Part shown: one piece after another, positions 1 through 12,049 of the stretch
Layout of the letters: every line of letters starts with the position of its first letter
How positions within the stretch are numbered: position 1 is the stretch's first letter
Origin: Polytrichum commune
Taxonomy: Eukaryota > Streptophyta > Polytrichopsida > Polytrichales > Polytrichaceae
Reading direction: 5' to 3'
Assembly (NCBI GenBank): GCA_950295325.1
Contig: OX485809.1
Span: forward strand, 6,140,001-6,204,000
Length of the DNA: 64,000 bases
Notes under the pieces: model-generated
The model's database searches: none
What the model saw: the letters and a program-made list of their open reading frames with translations, nothing else
What the model was told of the DNA's origin: nothing
Program-made: the position numbers and the translations under genes

Positions 1-8
1 TTTGATTA

Positions 9-226
9 ATACATTAAATATGATATCTAGTGTCACTTACTATTTGGAGTTACACCATGCTACGTACTTTTGTTGTTATTGATGTTATTTTTTTACCAAG
101 TAAAGTTTTTAATGTTCTGTAATGCCAAACAACCAATTTGACATTTGATGGTAAAATATGAGATATACACTAAACAAATATACCGTTACGTGATTTTAAA
201 TAGCAAGTGACACTAAATGTTGTATT
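9..226. repeat. Small foldback element with TAGTGTCACTTAC arms
   Basis: Two imperfect inverted arms face each other. The left arm reads TAGTGTCACTTACTATTT near 28-46 and the right arm is its near-complement near 198-217, with AATACA-like ends outside them. The same TAGTGTCACTTAC motif recurs in the large foldback at 55.6-57 kb, so this is probably a short relative of that family. No coding capacity is visible and no target duplication was established. Confidence 0.4.
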
Positions 227-429
227 AAGTGTAGTGATCGTTTCATGTTGAGAAGTATATACAACTATGCTTTGAATTTGAAGGCATTTATGGGTTATCA
301 CAATGGTCTTTAATATGACAATGGGTGCATTCAATGTTTAAGCGTAAACAATATGATAATTGGTACATTCAATACTTAAGTGTTTTCATTTCTGAAAGTT
401 GAGCACAAAAAATTGGACAATGTAATTTT

Positions 430-1340
430 TTGGGGGAATTTTGAGTTGCTTGTGTGAGAATGTTGTTTTGGTGAATCAAGCGAGCATCTGCAAGCGTTCA
501 TACCCGCATCATTTTCATGCCAAAAGACCATGTTGTCTATGCCTAACTACTTGCGCTTAAGGGAGGCGATACATGCATATGCTTCCAAGAGGAAATTTGT
601 AGGGAACATCACAATTTGATCCCAATATGTTTGTTGACATTGAAGATCTTCAGGGAACGTAAGGGAACATGGAAGAACCCATTGTAAGACTAAAAGAAAT
701 TGATGTGGTATAACTATATAACTTCAAAGAGTTACAAGAGCTATATTTATTAGGGTAGCTTGTGTGCAAATTACTGAGTTGAAGAACCATGCACACCGGG
801 AAAATCTCAATGGAGATTGATGAAAGTTGTCCCCATTGTGGCCTGCAGTCAATGGAATTGGTTGAACACTAGTTCTTTAGCTATCCACTCGCTCAACATG
901 GGTGGCGGTATGTTACTAATATCATTTGGCAATTCTTTGTCATAAGAGGGAATCTTGACATGAGGAAATTATTTTCCAGGATGCAATGCCTTTTTTTTAT
1001 CAACCTCTTTGCAAGACACTAAAACGGCTCCGTCGCATATAGTTTTTCTTAAGAAGTGGTCTCCCATGGATTATTTGGCGTCAAAGGAATGATCTGGTTT
1101 TCAACACTTTACAATGGCCCATTGAGAAAACTTACCAAGTCATTTGGGATGCCTTGCAAGATTATGGTAGGATCGAGTGGAAACGTACTCTCTCGGACTT
1201 GGAAAAGGGCCCGGACGTTGCCTAAGAAGATGTCCTTAAAAAAATTTACTTGATTTGGGGTGTCAAACGCGTTATTATGACCCGGAGCAATTTAGTGGTT
1301 ACTTGGAAGGTTACACCTCAGATGGGCATTATTCCTTGAT
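430..1340 (+). pseudogene. C-terminal remnant of a plant-type L1 LINE ORF2 (zf-RVT region)
   Basis: Broken plus-strand reading frames match the end of plant LINE reverse-transcriptase polyproteins. Around 815-930 a frame reads CPHCGLQ, then EH, then PLAQHGWRYV, the usual CxxC...H...W pattern of the zf-RVT zinc-binding domain. Around 1060-1230 another frame gives PWIIWRQRNDLVFN followed by WPIEKTYQVIWDAL, the tryptophan-rich tail after that domain. Several stops and frame changes separate the pieces, so it is a dead fragment. The reverse transcriptase itself is not recognisable upstream. Known of the family: such LINEs move by target-primed reverse transcription. Confidence 0.6.
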
Positions 1341-4030
1341 TTCCCCTCGGGTTGCGTTGGTTCTCGTGAGCCGGTTGTATTTTGATTTCTTCTTGCAATT
1401 GATTTTTTTTGTGCCAAAAAATAAAAAATAAAAAATAACCATGCGCACCCGTCACTTGTAGAAATTAAGCGATTGGACATACTTTTGTAACTCATCTTAT
1501 ACATGCACCTATATTTGAGTGGTGTTTTGTTAGGTGTAGATATCATTAATGGACATTAGACAAAGGGAAAAAAAAGGAAAAACACACATGTTGAAAATAT
1601 ATTGGATTATGTGCTCAAAAATTGTGAATAATTAAGGGAACCTTTATTATCTAATGAGAAAAAGAATCTTGATGTTGATGACATATGACATATTCTTACA
1701 TAGTTTATAAATTAAGAGGAAAAAGGCTACATCCACAATTTGGATTTGATAATCATCTTGCTTTACGTTTGATTGTCATATCCTACAGGAAGTGGGTCTA
1801 GAGGAAAAAACACATATTGAAAGACATACTTACCTTAAGATACTTGAGTTTATTGAACTCGTTTTTCATGTTCTCCAACTTCAACCAATTATATGCACAC
1901 AACAAAACTTGTGTTGCATTAGCAATTTTACAATGAAGTGCCAATAAAAAATCAAATAACATATCCTCTTATCTAGCTATGTATATTGGAAATGCATACT
2001 TTTTGATCCCCCGACTAAATAAATCTCACATTGTACCCTATACTTAATAAGAGAAAACTCAACAATAAACAAGAACCTATAATCCCTTGGGGGAAGCAAG
2101 CATGTGAGCAGTGAGCAATAACATAAAATACGGTTTTTCGTTTTTAGAATATATTCCATAAATTTCAAATATTTGGCTATAAATGGAATGCAAGGGGACA
2201 TTTGACATTCAAAATATAAACCCTATTACTATGGAATTCATGCTCTACATCTTGTCTATTATCATGTAATGAACATCATATTTGTAGATCTAGAATTAAA
2301 CCTTATTATAATATTTTAACTTTAATATTAGTAAATGTAACTCAAAATAGCTAAAATCACCTACATACATTGAAAGTTCATAAAATTTATACATCAACAA
2401 TGTACTAATATCACATCATGATTATATGTTATAACCTATTAATCTCCATAATACTTACAACCCAATACGATTCAATATGATGCATATGAACTTGTTGTAG
2501 CTCAAAGTTACAACTACATACATGAAGGTGTTTGCAATAATGTAGTCAACCTTGCCTACAAGATACATGAATACATGATATACATGTGTTTGTGGTATAA
2601 CATGTTGGCATTTCTTTCCCACCATGGCATACGTTGTAAGTATTCTACTCTCCCATTTGTTCCTATGCTTTGCAACATGTGCATTTGGATTGTGCCAAGT
2701 TTTTGCAGTTGGAAACCAACATCTTCTAAACCAAATATCTCATCACAAGGTTCACTTACAAATTAAATACCTCAACCCCAATTCACTTTTGCTTTCAAAT
2801 TTGAGAAACGTTTTAAAGTTTTTTTTCATCCATACGGTGTAGCTCATGAGAATTTGACGATAAGAACATGCGCCATTGAAGCTAGGACAATGATAGAATC
2901 TAGATTTATCAACAAATATTGTTTAAGTCATAAGGTAAGCACAAATGCTCTCAATTTACCATAAACTTTGGAATTGTGATTTGTACATCTACCTCTACTA
3001 TAAAATTCTCAATAGCCATTTTATTTGTAGACCACAACAACTTAGAATTTTAAAAAATAAAAATCCCCTTACATATATCATAAACATCGATGCCTTTGAA
3101 AATAACTTTTCTATATAGTCATGTTCTTTAATTTGTGGTGTCCAAAGAACATATTTACCTCTAAAACAAATCATAGCATCCATATTGATCTGTACATAAC
3201 TAGGTGGAACAAGACCCCTCCCAAATGTATGCTTTGTAAGCCAAATTATTAATGGGCGCCTTAGCTATTAGATTGTAGACTTGTAGTGTGTGTACTTTGT
3301 ATGTTGGGTTGCTGGATGCAAGCACATAAATTCCAGAACAACAAAAATTATTAGTCAAAAACTAAAATCTGCAACAACTAGAGCAACCTAAAAATTTGTA
3401 TCTCCTACACCGTTTGAGTAACAACCGGATCAATGAATTTGACAAAAAATGGTGCTATGTATAACAATTGGGTACAATCAAATCAAGATCATGCACTTTA
3501 TTAGCCAATAAAAATATCTTCATAATGCATATATATACCATATTGGTTTGTCCTCCCTCAGATCCTACCAAGAACCTACCAAGGACATGTTATCAATTCA
3601 TTGTTTGTAATAGAAAGGCCATAATCTCAACTATTTTGAAAGATTGTGGAAGCCTTCCTTTGCAATTGCAGTAAAAACAACCACCAAACATGGTATTATG
3701 TTTTAACACCCTTCACTGTATTGTGTACATCTAATTCTTGCGAGGTTTTGCATTGAAACTAGAACAACACTTACATGTGTTGTTGGGTGATCTAGATCAT
3801 AGAGGGTTATCCAAATCATAGTAGGGTTGTGACACCTTTAAATTGCATATCACAACCATCAACCATTTGTATTGAATATTATTTGCTATCACACCCATGG
3901 GATAAAATTGTGATTTTCTTTTTCAAATTTTGGACATGGTCACATCCTTCAAATGCTCAAACTTCAAACTAGATAAAAGAAATGGATTTGAATGAAACAA
4001 ATTAGAAATTAATTATGGTCATGAATTTCT
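1341..4030. other. AT-rich stretch without recognised features
   Basis: Only short open frames are present in all six frames, none with a recognisable domain. No terminal repeats, RNA gene or clear tandem array was seen. Confidence 0.5.
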
Positions 4031-4036
4031 TTTTTA

Positions 4037-4525
4037 TTTCTTAAGTGATTTACAAATGGCCCTCGTACTCCTTCTGAGGCTTTCAAACCGAATTTTCAAA
4101 ATCTCCAAAAAATTGAATTAAGTCATTTAAGTGCTTGACAAATAATATAACATTTGGGCACGTATAAGTTTCTCTCATAATTTTGTATATTTTTTCTCAA
4201 ATGGCTTACAAATGGCCCTCACAAAGCTTCCCAAGGCTTTCAAAACAATTTTCAAAATTTTCCAAAAGTTTGAAGTCGGTCATATTGGTGCCACGATGAG
4301 TGATATCAATATTTGGGTACCTTTGCGTTTCTCTTACAATTTCATTTATTTTTCTCAAATGGTCTACAAATGGTGTTCAAAAGTGACATTGTAAAAATCT
4401 CAATTTCTTTGAAATTTTGTGTCCTTGGTGCCAAAGATACAAATATATCATCATTATGGTAAATTTGAAGGTAGCTCAAAATATTCACTTCTTTATTTTT
4501 CTCCAATGCTTTGTAAATGGTGTTG
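4037..4525. repeat. Degenerate tandem array, about 155-bp unit
   Basis: A segment containing (T)ACAAATGGCCCTC or TACAAATGGTGTTC, followed by a run rich in TTTTCAAAA, recurs at about 4051, 4208, 4368 and 4513. This gives three to four diverged units at 145-160 bp spacing. The unit length is in the range common for satellite DNA, but the array is short and worn. It has no coding content. Confidence 0.55.
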
Positions 4526-4651
4526 TCAAAACTCCTGTATGGGTTCCTATGGCAAAGTTGTTGTGCTCTGTTAAGTAATTAGCCAAAGGTAGAATTAGGT
4601 TGATGTTGAGGAAGTAATCACAACTATCGGCGAAGGAGAAGATTTATGAAG

Positions 4652-4653
<2 letters not shown>

Positions 4654-4695
<42 letters not shown>
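4654..4695. repeat. (AT)n microsatellite
   Basis: About 21 uninterrupted AT dinucleotides. Confidence 0.95.
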
Positions 4696-4698
<3 letters not shown>

Positions 4699-4761
4699 CT
4701 TGTAACCCTTAGGATGACCACAGGAGGAGTGATGGTTAGGATAGTGAATTGATGGTTTTTT

Positions 4762-5301
4762 GGGGCCGGTTTACACCATGGACCACAAAGTCAGACCATG
4801 AAAGGTGGTTTTTTTCCACTGTCTAACTTCATGGTCCAACTTCTTAAAAGATTAACTTACAAAGCCTTTGGACCAAGAGGAACGACCATGCACCAAAAAG
4901 TGAATGTGCTAATTTTTTACATATATGTCCCAAAAGGGCAATTTTGAGGAAATGAAAGTTTGACCATTATGTTGTCTTCTCTTGTCTTCACCTTCTTGCC
5001 CCCCCCCAAAAAAAAACAAATCATTAAACATACATTATAACAATATTTCTATGCCACAGGCCCTTGCCTTTTTTTTTTACCAAAACACCTCTTTTGCCTC
5101 TCCCACTCCAAAACCTGTTGAACCATGTCAATGGATAATGTAGGCCTTAAAAACATGTCTTTTAGATACCTCGCACTCCATAGTCACTCTAACATATTTT
5201 CCTCGATGTAAACCAAAGTGGTCTAGGGACGAGTTTAATAGCCAATCACAAATTTTACAAGGCTTTGGGACAACTTCATGGTCCATGGTGTAAACAACAC
5301 C
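4762..5301. mobile_element. Diverged, internally deleted relative of the 1.1 kb PIF/Harbinger-like elements
   Basis: The left end GGGGCCGGTTTACACCATGG and the right end CATGGTCCATGGTGTAAAC are inverted copies related to the termini of the elements at 32266-33380 and 35600-36718. Internal segments are shared as well, for example GACCATGCACCAAAAAGTG near 4883 and a TTGTCTTCTCTTGTCTTCAC stretch near 4972. At 540 bp it is about half the length of those copies and more diverged. The target duplication is no longer clear (TTA follows the right end). Confidence 0.6.
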
Positions 5302-6104
5302 TTAAGATACAAATCGTAGTACCTACTTAGAAAGTGTAAAAATAGATGAGCAATACAAGGAAGTGGTGAGGTTTTGCAGTGTACGACCTTGCTAATGAAT
5401 GTAATAGTGTTGGTCCTTGGAATATTAGTATTTGGGTTGAAAGGGATTCCTAGCATGTTTGTGGTTGTAGTACGGCTTGTCGTTGCTTGAGGTTGTACAT
5501 AGGATGCTATATAGCTTTTTTTCCTTTTAAATTATGAGCATGGAGCAATTATTGGAATTTGAACGCATGGTCCATTTTCTTTTAAATATACGTGTTTAGG
5601 GTGTTCATTCTTTGACCTTCACCTAACTACGCACCAATCAAATGCAGGGGTCGGATTAAAAAGAGTAAATGAATAACATCCGTATACCTTATAAGGTTGA
5701 TACATCCATAATTGACTAGGTCCAATCAATTTCTCACTAGGGTCAGGTAATGCTAACATGGATGAGATCTATAATTTTTTAGGGGAACGGAGGTAAGGTT
5801 TATGCGGTGCCTATGATTGATTACCCTCATAAGAATATTGACAATTGGAGTAGCAAAGTATTAACATCTAGATGAGCAATCTGGGATTAACCTATAAATC
5901 GACTGTGTGTTACCGTAAACTTTATTACTTCAAAATTTGTAGCAATATCCATATTCTTGAGATTTTTCTTCTTCTAAAAAGTTACAGTATGCTTATAATA
6001 TGTTTCTCTTTGAAAGAAAAACCAAATTCCTTGCCATTACTCCTCCTAAACAATTGCAAACCCTCTTATTTTATCATCGGTTATTGATGCCTCAACCTTG
6101 CATT
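5302..6104. other. No recognised feature
   Basis: AT-rich DNA with short open frames only. I see no terminal repeat, array or RNA gene. Confidence 0.5.
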
Positions 6105-6262
6105 ACATTATTAAGATCTATAACAATGTTTAGTAGGACCGATAATATTCCACGAGATATTCCCAAACGTTCCCTACATTCAAAATGAATGTGGAGAATA
6201 TCTGAAATATTTTGTAGAATATTGTCGGTCCCACATAACATTGTTATGGATATGAATAATGT
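6105..6262. mobile_element. Foldback MITE, copy 1
   Basis: The sequence from ACATTATTAAGATCTATAAC to its imperfect complement ending in GAATAATGT forms arms of about 55 bp around a short loop. A second, cleaner copy lies at 33743-33875 with the same arm sequence (CATAACAATGTT and ACCGACAATATTC blocks). Two dispersed copies of one palindrome argue for a mobile non-autonomous element rather than a chance hairpin. The superfamily is not assigned. Confidence 0.6.
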
Positions 6263-7290
6263 TATGTTGCTCAAGTACATGGACCTCTTACATTCTTAAC
6301 CGGTGGAATACTAAAAGCTTACTTGCTTACTAGAAGAATGTGAAGGAAATCTCAGTCACCATGCCCGAAGCTTGCCAAATACCGCTCCCTAACTGCCCAT
6401 GATCAACTTTATCACTTGGAGTCATGAACCCCATTCTCTCGACAACAAATGGTTGTACTAAGCTTTATGGATCTCCATGGGCCCTTGCACGGGCCATTAG
6501 GGGCTTAAGTGTAGGAGCACCTTCAACCAACACTCTCAAAATCTTCCATAATAAGTACATTTTGATTTTGAGAATGTTCACATGGTGAGCATTAGTCTCC
6601 CTTCCCCAACGGCACTTCAAATAATTTGTATTTATGAAAAATATTTTGGGGGGGAGGGAGGGAGGGGGGGGAGGAGCTGTAGGACACCTTGTTTCTTTTA
6701 GCAAAGCAAGAAGGAGAATTTATGGATATGATTTTCATTTATGGACTTTACTTGATTGAGATGATAGTTTTGACTTTCATGTGTGAATAGAATTAAGTCT
6801 GATGTTCACACGGCTGTCACATGTGTGGCAAATACCTTAAATTCTTGGTTTAAGGTGCTCCCACCTTAGTGTTTAGTCCGGAGGCTTGCTCCTAGGACTA
6901 CCGGGAAAAAGGAGGGCTACATGACACCTCACATATGACAAGACATGTAATAAAATTTAAATTGGATGGAAAAAAATAAACATTGGTGTATTGTGAATGG
7001 TTGATCGTTCTCTCTTGCTTTGATCATGTTTTACCAAGCGTTAGTGTTAGGGGTACATTCACTTCGAAAATGAGTGGAAGGCTTGTCTGATCCAGTAGAC
7101 GGGAGCAACTCAAATTCGAGCACCTTCAAATTGTTATGTGAACCATCCCATATATTTAACCACATTTATGTAAAGAATTCCCTAAAAGTGAAAGAGTGTC
7201 CAAATCTTAAATTGAATGCTGGATGTGAGCACAAAACCCATTGTATATGAGCACCATAAAAATTCCACTTTTAACAAAAAAAACATTATT
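6263..7290. other. No gene; one G-rich tract
   Basis: No coding or repeat structure was recognised, except a purine tract at about 6649-6676 made of G runs split by single A residues. It has the spacing of a potential G-quadruplex on the plus strand. Confidence 0.5.
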
Positions 7291-7294
7291 TATG

Positions 7295-7625
7295 TTCATG
7301 CAAAGTTTGCATTGGAGTGGCAGTCATTGATTGGAGTCAACACCCTCACATGAGCCTCCAACCCAACAAATGCATGACCACTTCCCATTTTTACATTTTT
7401 TCCCACATTCTAATCATCTCCATATTGCACAACTCATGTGTCCATGGAGGTAGATATCCATGGTGGATTGACGTTTATGGTTATTTTGATTGTGAATGAA
7501 TGTGTTAGGTGGGGTTTATATAAGGAAGAAATCATCCATCAAAGGAAAATCAATTGCTTAGGAAGTTAGGGGTTAAGTTGTGTCAAGGAAAGTTATGGTT
7601 GGGTATGTGATGGCATAAACGTGGT
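7295..7625 (+). repeat. Inverted partner of 12.07-12.35 kb, possible opposite-strand LINE fragment
   Basis: This stretch aligns over about 300 bp with the reverse complement of 12070-12350. Shared blocks include CATGCAAAGTTTGCATTGGA-like text, CACCCTCACATGAGC, ATGACCACTTCCCA and GATTGTGAATGAATG. The partner sits in LINE copy A, at the place where the RNase H domain would be expected. So this may be a fragment of the same family in the other orientation, next to the 3' end of copy A. No intact frame survives. Confidence 0.5.
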
Positions 7626-8697
7626 TCCATCATGGGTTGTTTTTTTTTTAAATTAAAAAATTAAAAAATTATTATTATTTTAGCTCTAGGTACATGAGGT
7701 ATTTGAGGGCTACTTTGTGTATTTGTTTCATTAGTTGGTTTCATGTTTTGGTATATGCACTTGTTAAAGCGCTATTCATGAATGTTAATGGATTGCCACT
7801 TTAACCATTGCAATTATGGTCATGAGGGAATTCACTTTCCAACCTAATGTTTGAGGGTGGTTACAAGTGGGTTATATTTGTGCATCTTTTACTAGTGGTT
7901 TATAGAAGGAATATCTCATGGCATAAAGTAGATTCTATGAATTGGAGGGTGTTATTGCATGTTTGTATAATTGGTGGTTGGCGTTCATGAGTGATGTTGA
8001 GCATCTATAGGATGTCTAGTCTTAATTTAGTGTGACACGTACAAGGAGTGGTGTTGCATGAACATGCTAATAGCCAATCTGCAATTATGATGTCTTTGTG
8101 GTATGTCATCATGATATCTAGCATTTGTGAATGTGAAGAATCTCGTGTATTTGTTTGAATGTAGTGCATGGATGATTTGGCAAACAACTTTGTTGTGTCT
8201 TGCTATTACAAGACCTTTAAGGTACTGGATTGGTACATTTGATGAAAGGTGCAACCGTGTATCTATTTTGTTATTTGGGCATAGCACGTACTTTGAGTTT
8301 GGGTGGGTTAATAACCAATACACCTTCTTACGGTGGTTACCCATATATTGAGCATATTGAAACTTTGGCGCTTGTGTAAATTGTGCATCAAAGATGTCGG
8401 GTGCCTTGCATAAGTGGCTAGATAGTTGTGGTCAATATGTTCATTGAGGACCCATTTATCAACACATATAGTGATTGCCAAAACTGAGTACAAACAGAAC
8501 ATATTGGAATTCAACAAACAATGTAAGGAAATTGGATGCACCAAAAATGAAACCATAAACTCCATAGGATTACCATTGCAATCAGTCATACTTCCATGGG
8601 AATTGAGGCCTATTACACACAAGTATGCAAGTACAAACAAAAACTAAAGTGAGGTTCAATCCAAAACTCAGTTTTGCTCACACAAGCCGGAACAAAG

Positions 8698-9021
8698 TTA
8701 AAAATTTGTCCACCTACCCTTAGCAGCTATAACAACTGCAATGCGCTTAGGTATGCTCCTATACAAGTTCTTACACTCATTGGGAGTAATTGAAGCCCAA
8801 CAATCCTCAACACGCTCCCACAATTCTAACATTCCTTTGGGAGGTCTCTCATATTGGTTTAGTCGACGTTTTAAAGTTGCCCACGAGTGTTCGATCGGAT
8901 TCAAGTCTGGAGATTGCGCCGGCCACTTCAAAACATTAAATTCTTGCGAATTTAGCCAACGGCGCACACTCTTGGATGTATGTTTCGGGTCATTATCATG
9001 TTGAAAAATCAAATTGGCAGC
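8698..9021 (-). pseudogene. Tc1/mariner transposase, C-terminal half (DD34E)
   Basis: The frame contains QHDNDPKHTS, with the second catalytic Asp, then WPAQSPDLNPIEHSW, with the catalytic Glu. There are 34 residues between Asp and Glu, the Tc1 DD34E signature. It continues with ELWERVEDCW and ends AVVIAAKGRWTNF before a stop, a normal C terminus for the family. At its N-terminal side the frame runs into the hAT-like insertion and resumes at 10687. This half has no stop codon. Its wording resembles Tc1 transposases of fungi as much as any plant element. Confidence 0.85.
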
Positions 9022-10678
9022 CACGGGTAGATCACTTAGTGCATTTTAAAAACGACGTGCGGCATAATATAGAGAGTATTAAAATCATTTGAAATAAAAT
9101 TTATAAAGGAATTCCAAATAATGAAGGGGTCATTAAATGTAGACAATCCCATTATAAGTAAGTTAGACGGACATAAAATGTGGGCCATTATTTTTTGTAA
9201 AATTAATATAGGGGCTGAAGATAAGGATCCTAGAAGGTATGTTTAGTATGATATGTAAATGGGTTTAGGACTCACGGGGATGGATGATAATTGGGATTTC
9301 CGTCTGTCCAAAAATGGATGAAAAGGAATATAAAGTATAAAAATTTGCAGTGACTTGGACAATATAAGTAATGGAAGGGTGCAAACAAATGGGCCATTTT
9401 TGAAATTTAAGTAATTATAGGGAGGCTTTAATTCAACCCTTGAAGGTAAATAGCCCCAAAGCAAAAACCCCCAGCCGCACGTTATCGTGATGTAAATACG
9501 TACACTATATAGATGTGTACGTATTTAATATTGCATTGTGATTCTTGGTCTTGGAGAAAAATAATAAAGAATAGAAGTAGATTATTATTTTTTATTTACT
9601 CATAGTTTATTTTAGTTCATTACCTAAGGATAGAAGTGGATAGAAGTTGCTTACCTTTATGTTTACTCATAGTTACTCTTAGTTACCTTTACCAAATGAT
9701 AGAAATAGATTACCTTTTTATTTACTCATAGTTTATTTTTGTCTTTTAGTTATCTTGAGTTACTTTGGACCAATGGGTGATTAGAAGCCATGTGATGAGG
9801 ATAAGAGAGAACTTTGTCTCTCGCATGGATAGGGAGAGGTGGTGAAGGAAAGATGTTATGTGATTATTGTGGGAGAGAAGTGGTAGAGAGAGAGAAGTGG
9901 ATTCGAAGCTCACGGTGTGAGTTGTTTTTGAGAAGAATATGAAATAAAATACGAGGGATTTGTGATTCATGAGAGATCTCACTTGTTGTTTTGGAAGTTA
10001 GCAATCAAGATTTGTGCTTGTTTGAGTGGAGGGAAGTCTGTTGGTTCTTAAAAGAAGAGCTGAGACTTCGACCGACCATAGAAGACGGACAGATTAAAGA
10101 ATTGAAGGCTTCAAGACTCGAATGTGTGGTTGCTTGTGGCACGTTGTCTTTTTCTTGTGTGTGTGATTCCAAGCCGGTTTTGGAGGCTAGTTGCATTTCA
10201 TTTCTGCATCGTAATTTGTTTCCTGTGTGACAACGAAGTGGGATTAATGACCCACAAGGTTGTTTGTGACAACGAAGTGGGATTAATCACCCACAAGGTT
10301 GTTTTCTGTCGTTCCCACTGGTGAGGCGCGATTGCTGGTCACCGTGGGTTTGAAAGTTTAGGAGCCAATCTTTCGGACGTCAGCTCGTGTTCTGACGTCC
10401 CGTTTTACCCGTCCGAAGCCCGTGGTTTCTTATCACACTACCCTTACCCTTTATCCATATAGAGCCGCAACAGGATAGGTCGACGGGAAAGAGGTTGAAG
10501 ATTAGAAGAAATTGAAGAAATTGAAGACTAGAAGACCGGAAGATTCGATTGAAGACCAGAAGATTCGACGGGTCCGATAAAATCTAGTTGCAGCCAGAAG
10601 CCTAGCGCTTTCCCAAGGCGGAACCCTCTCTACCCGACAACGTAGTGCACAAAAATACCTTAGAGTGATCTACCCGTG
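9022..10678. mobile_element. 1.66 kb hAT-like non-autonomous element
   Basis: The ends CACGGGTAGATCACT and its exact complement AGTGATCTACCCGTG are flanked by a perfect 8-bp direct duplication, TTGGCAGC, at 9014-9021 and 10679-10686. An 8-bp duplication with short C-starting inverted ends is typical of the hAT superfamily. The duplication falls inside the Tc1 transposase, and the frame continues across it once the insert is discounted. The interior has no transposase. It holds a 39-bp tandem pair at about 10225-10303 (GTGACAACGAAGTGGGATTA core) and a purine-rich GAAGATTAGAAG stretch near 10495-10570. Confidence 0.8.
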
Positions 10679-10686
10679 TTGGCAGC

Positions 10687-11412
10687 ATCCAAATTGTATC
10701 CATGCAGCGTATGAATCAACTCTCGCTCTAAAAATTCTCTATACATGTACTAATCCATTCTTCCCTCAATCCTGCACATCATACCAGGGCCACTCGGAGT
10801 CATGCAACCCCACATCATCATCACTCTCCCACCTCCAAACTTGACAGTTTATTGCACCATTCCAACACTTCTACTCTATCCATCACGAAACCAACACCAA
10901 CTGCGACCATCAGAGCAAAATCGGTTGATTTTTGTTTCATCGGAGAATACTACACGATCCCAATCATCATCAGTCCAATGGGCATGACGTCTAGCAAATT
11001 CTAATCGTCCCTTAATTTGAAGAAGTGTGAGCTTTGGTTTCTTTTGCTTCACTTTACATTTCAAACTTGCTTTTCGTAACACTCTCCTCACAGTATTATC
11101 GCTCATACCAACATGAAGCTCTTCTCTCAAGTAATTTCCAACTTTGTGTGCAGTTTCTAAGCCACCCACATTGATTTCTCTCACACAAGCTCTACGATCA
11201 GCTGCACTGGACACATGTGGCCTGCCACCAAATTTGTGATTGACATCACTCAATTCACTCAAATGTTGCTTACGAAATTGTGCAACCCAACTTTGGGATA
11301 CCTGTAAGTCTCTAGCAACATTTCTAGTACTTTCACCCCTCCTCAACTTCTCTAAAGTAGCTTCTTCTATTTGTTTTCTACCAACAGCAGAGAGAGACCT
11401 CAATGAAACCAT
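10687..11412 (-). pseudogene. Tc1/mariner transposase, N-terminal half
   Basis: The likely start is the Met at 11410-11412 (MVSLRSLSAVGRKQ). An upstream in-frame extension to 11553 is open but lies in the terminal region. The frame shows a paired helix-turn-helix DNA-binding part (NVARDLQVSQSWVAQFRKQ, then SDNTVRRVLRKASL), then the first catalytic Asp in VVFSDETKINRF. Stops interrupt it at 10876-10878, 10849-10851 and near 10750. The frame still continues (WGCMTPSGPGMM, then YREFLERELIHTLHGYNLD) to the hAT-like insertion. So three nonsense changes and one insertion disable it. Confidence 0.85.
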
Positions 11413-12037
11413 TTTGCTCAATTTGCATACATGATGTGCACTGAATGGGGACACAATTTTAAATGTGAAGGCCAAGAACATGCCCACCCAAAAAATCGGA
11501 CCTAAAGAACCACTTGTACATGTCAGATTTGTAGTATTCGTTGCGTAATCCAAGTGTGAGCATAACTGAGTTTTGGAGCTAATTTACTTTCTCAAATTAT
11601 CTTGCATTGTCGGACTTGTAATTTGGTAGCCACATCATTTACATGCATGTATACTTGAGCCGTCAATTGATTTGGCATTAAATGCAATAAATTATAAAAT
11701 ATGAATAGCTAAAGGTAGACTAGGTTTTTTCGTACTCAGTTGAATTTTTGGCGATATTGAGTTATGGCTTTCCATGATCTTCGTGTAAATACGCATGTAA
11801 GCTATGGATCTCTCCATTGTGTGTGTTGGTTGTATTTCTAGGGTGTATTTTTATGGGGTATGTTGGAAATTAACTTGGTATATTTCCATCATGTTGTGTG
11901 TTAATGTGCTGCAATTTGCTTGTTGCCCAGGGGTGGGGCGGGGGTCTTTGGTTGTGTACGCACATGGTGGATGTATTGAGAAATTGTATATGTGAAGGGG
12001 TTTTGGCTATTATGATGTGGGTTATATTGCATATGAT

Positions 12038-12049
12038 GGGGGGGGGGGG
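12038..12049 (+). repeat. G12 homopolymer
   Basis: Twelve consecutive G within LINE copy A. It is one of many long G or C runs in the window. Confidence 0.9.

Larger units (their letters stand above)
8660..11577 (-). mobile_element. Tc1/mariner element, inactive, split by a hAT-like insertion
   Basis: Inverted termini TCCAAAACTCAGTTTTGC at 8660 and its near-complement ending at 11577 enclose a transposase on the minus strand. Without the 1657-bp insertion and its 8-bp duplication the element is about 1.25 kb, the usual Tc1 size. A TA lies next to the right end, as expected for Tc1 target sites; the left flank has changed. Tc1 elements move by cut and paste using a DDE transposase. This copy cannot encode one because of the insertion and several stops. 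Confidence 0.85.
8476..11753. mobile_element. Outer element with imperfect inverted ends, host of the Tc1 copy
   Basis: The left end TGCCAAAACTGAGTACAAA and the right end GTACTCAGTTGAATTTTTGGC are inverted copies with a 5-base gap between them. LINE copy A is recognisable just outside both ends, so the interval behaves as one insertion into the LINE. Removing the nested Tc1 copy leaves about 360 bp, the size of a MITE. The CCAAAACT core resembles the Tc1 terminus itself, so a Tc1-related MITE is possible. No clean target duplication was found. Confidence 0.4.
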
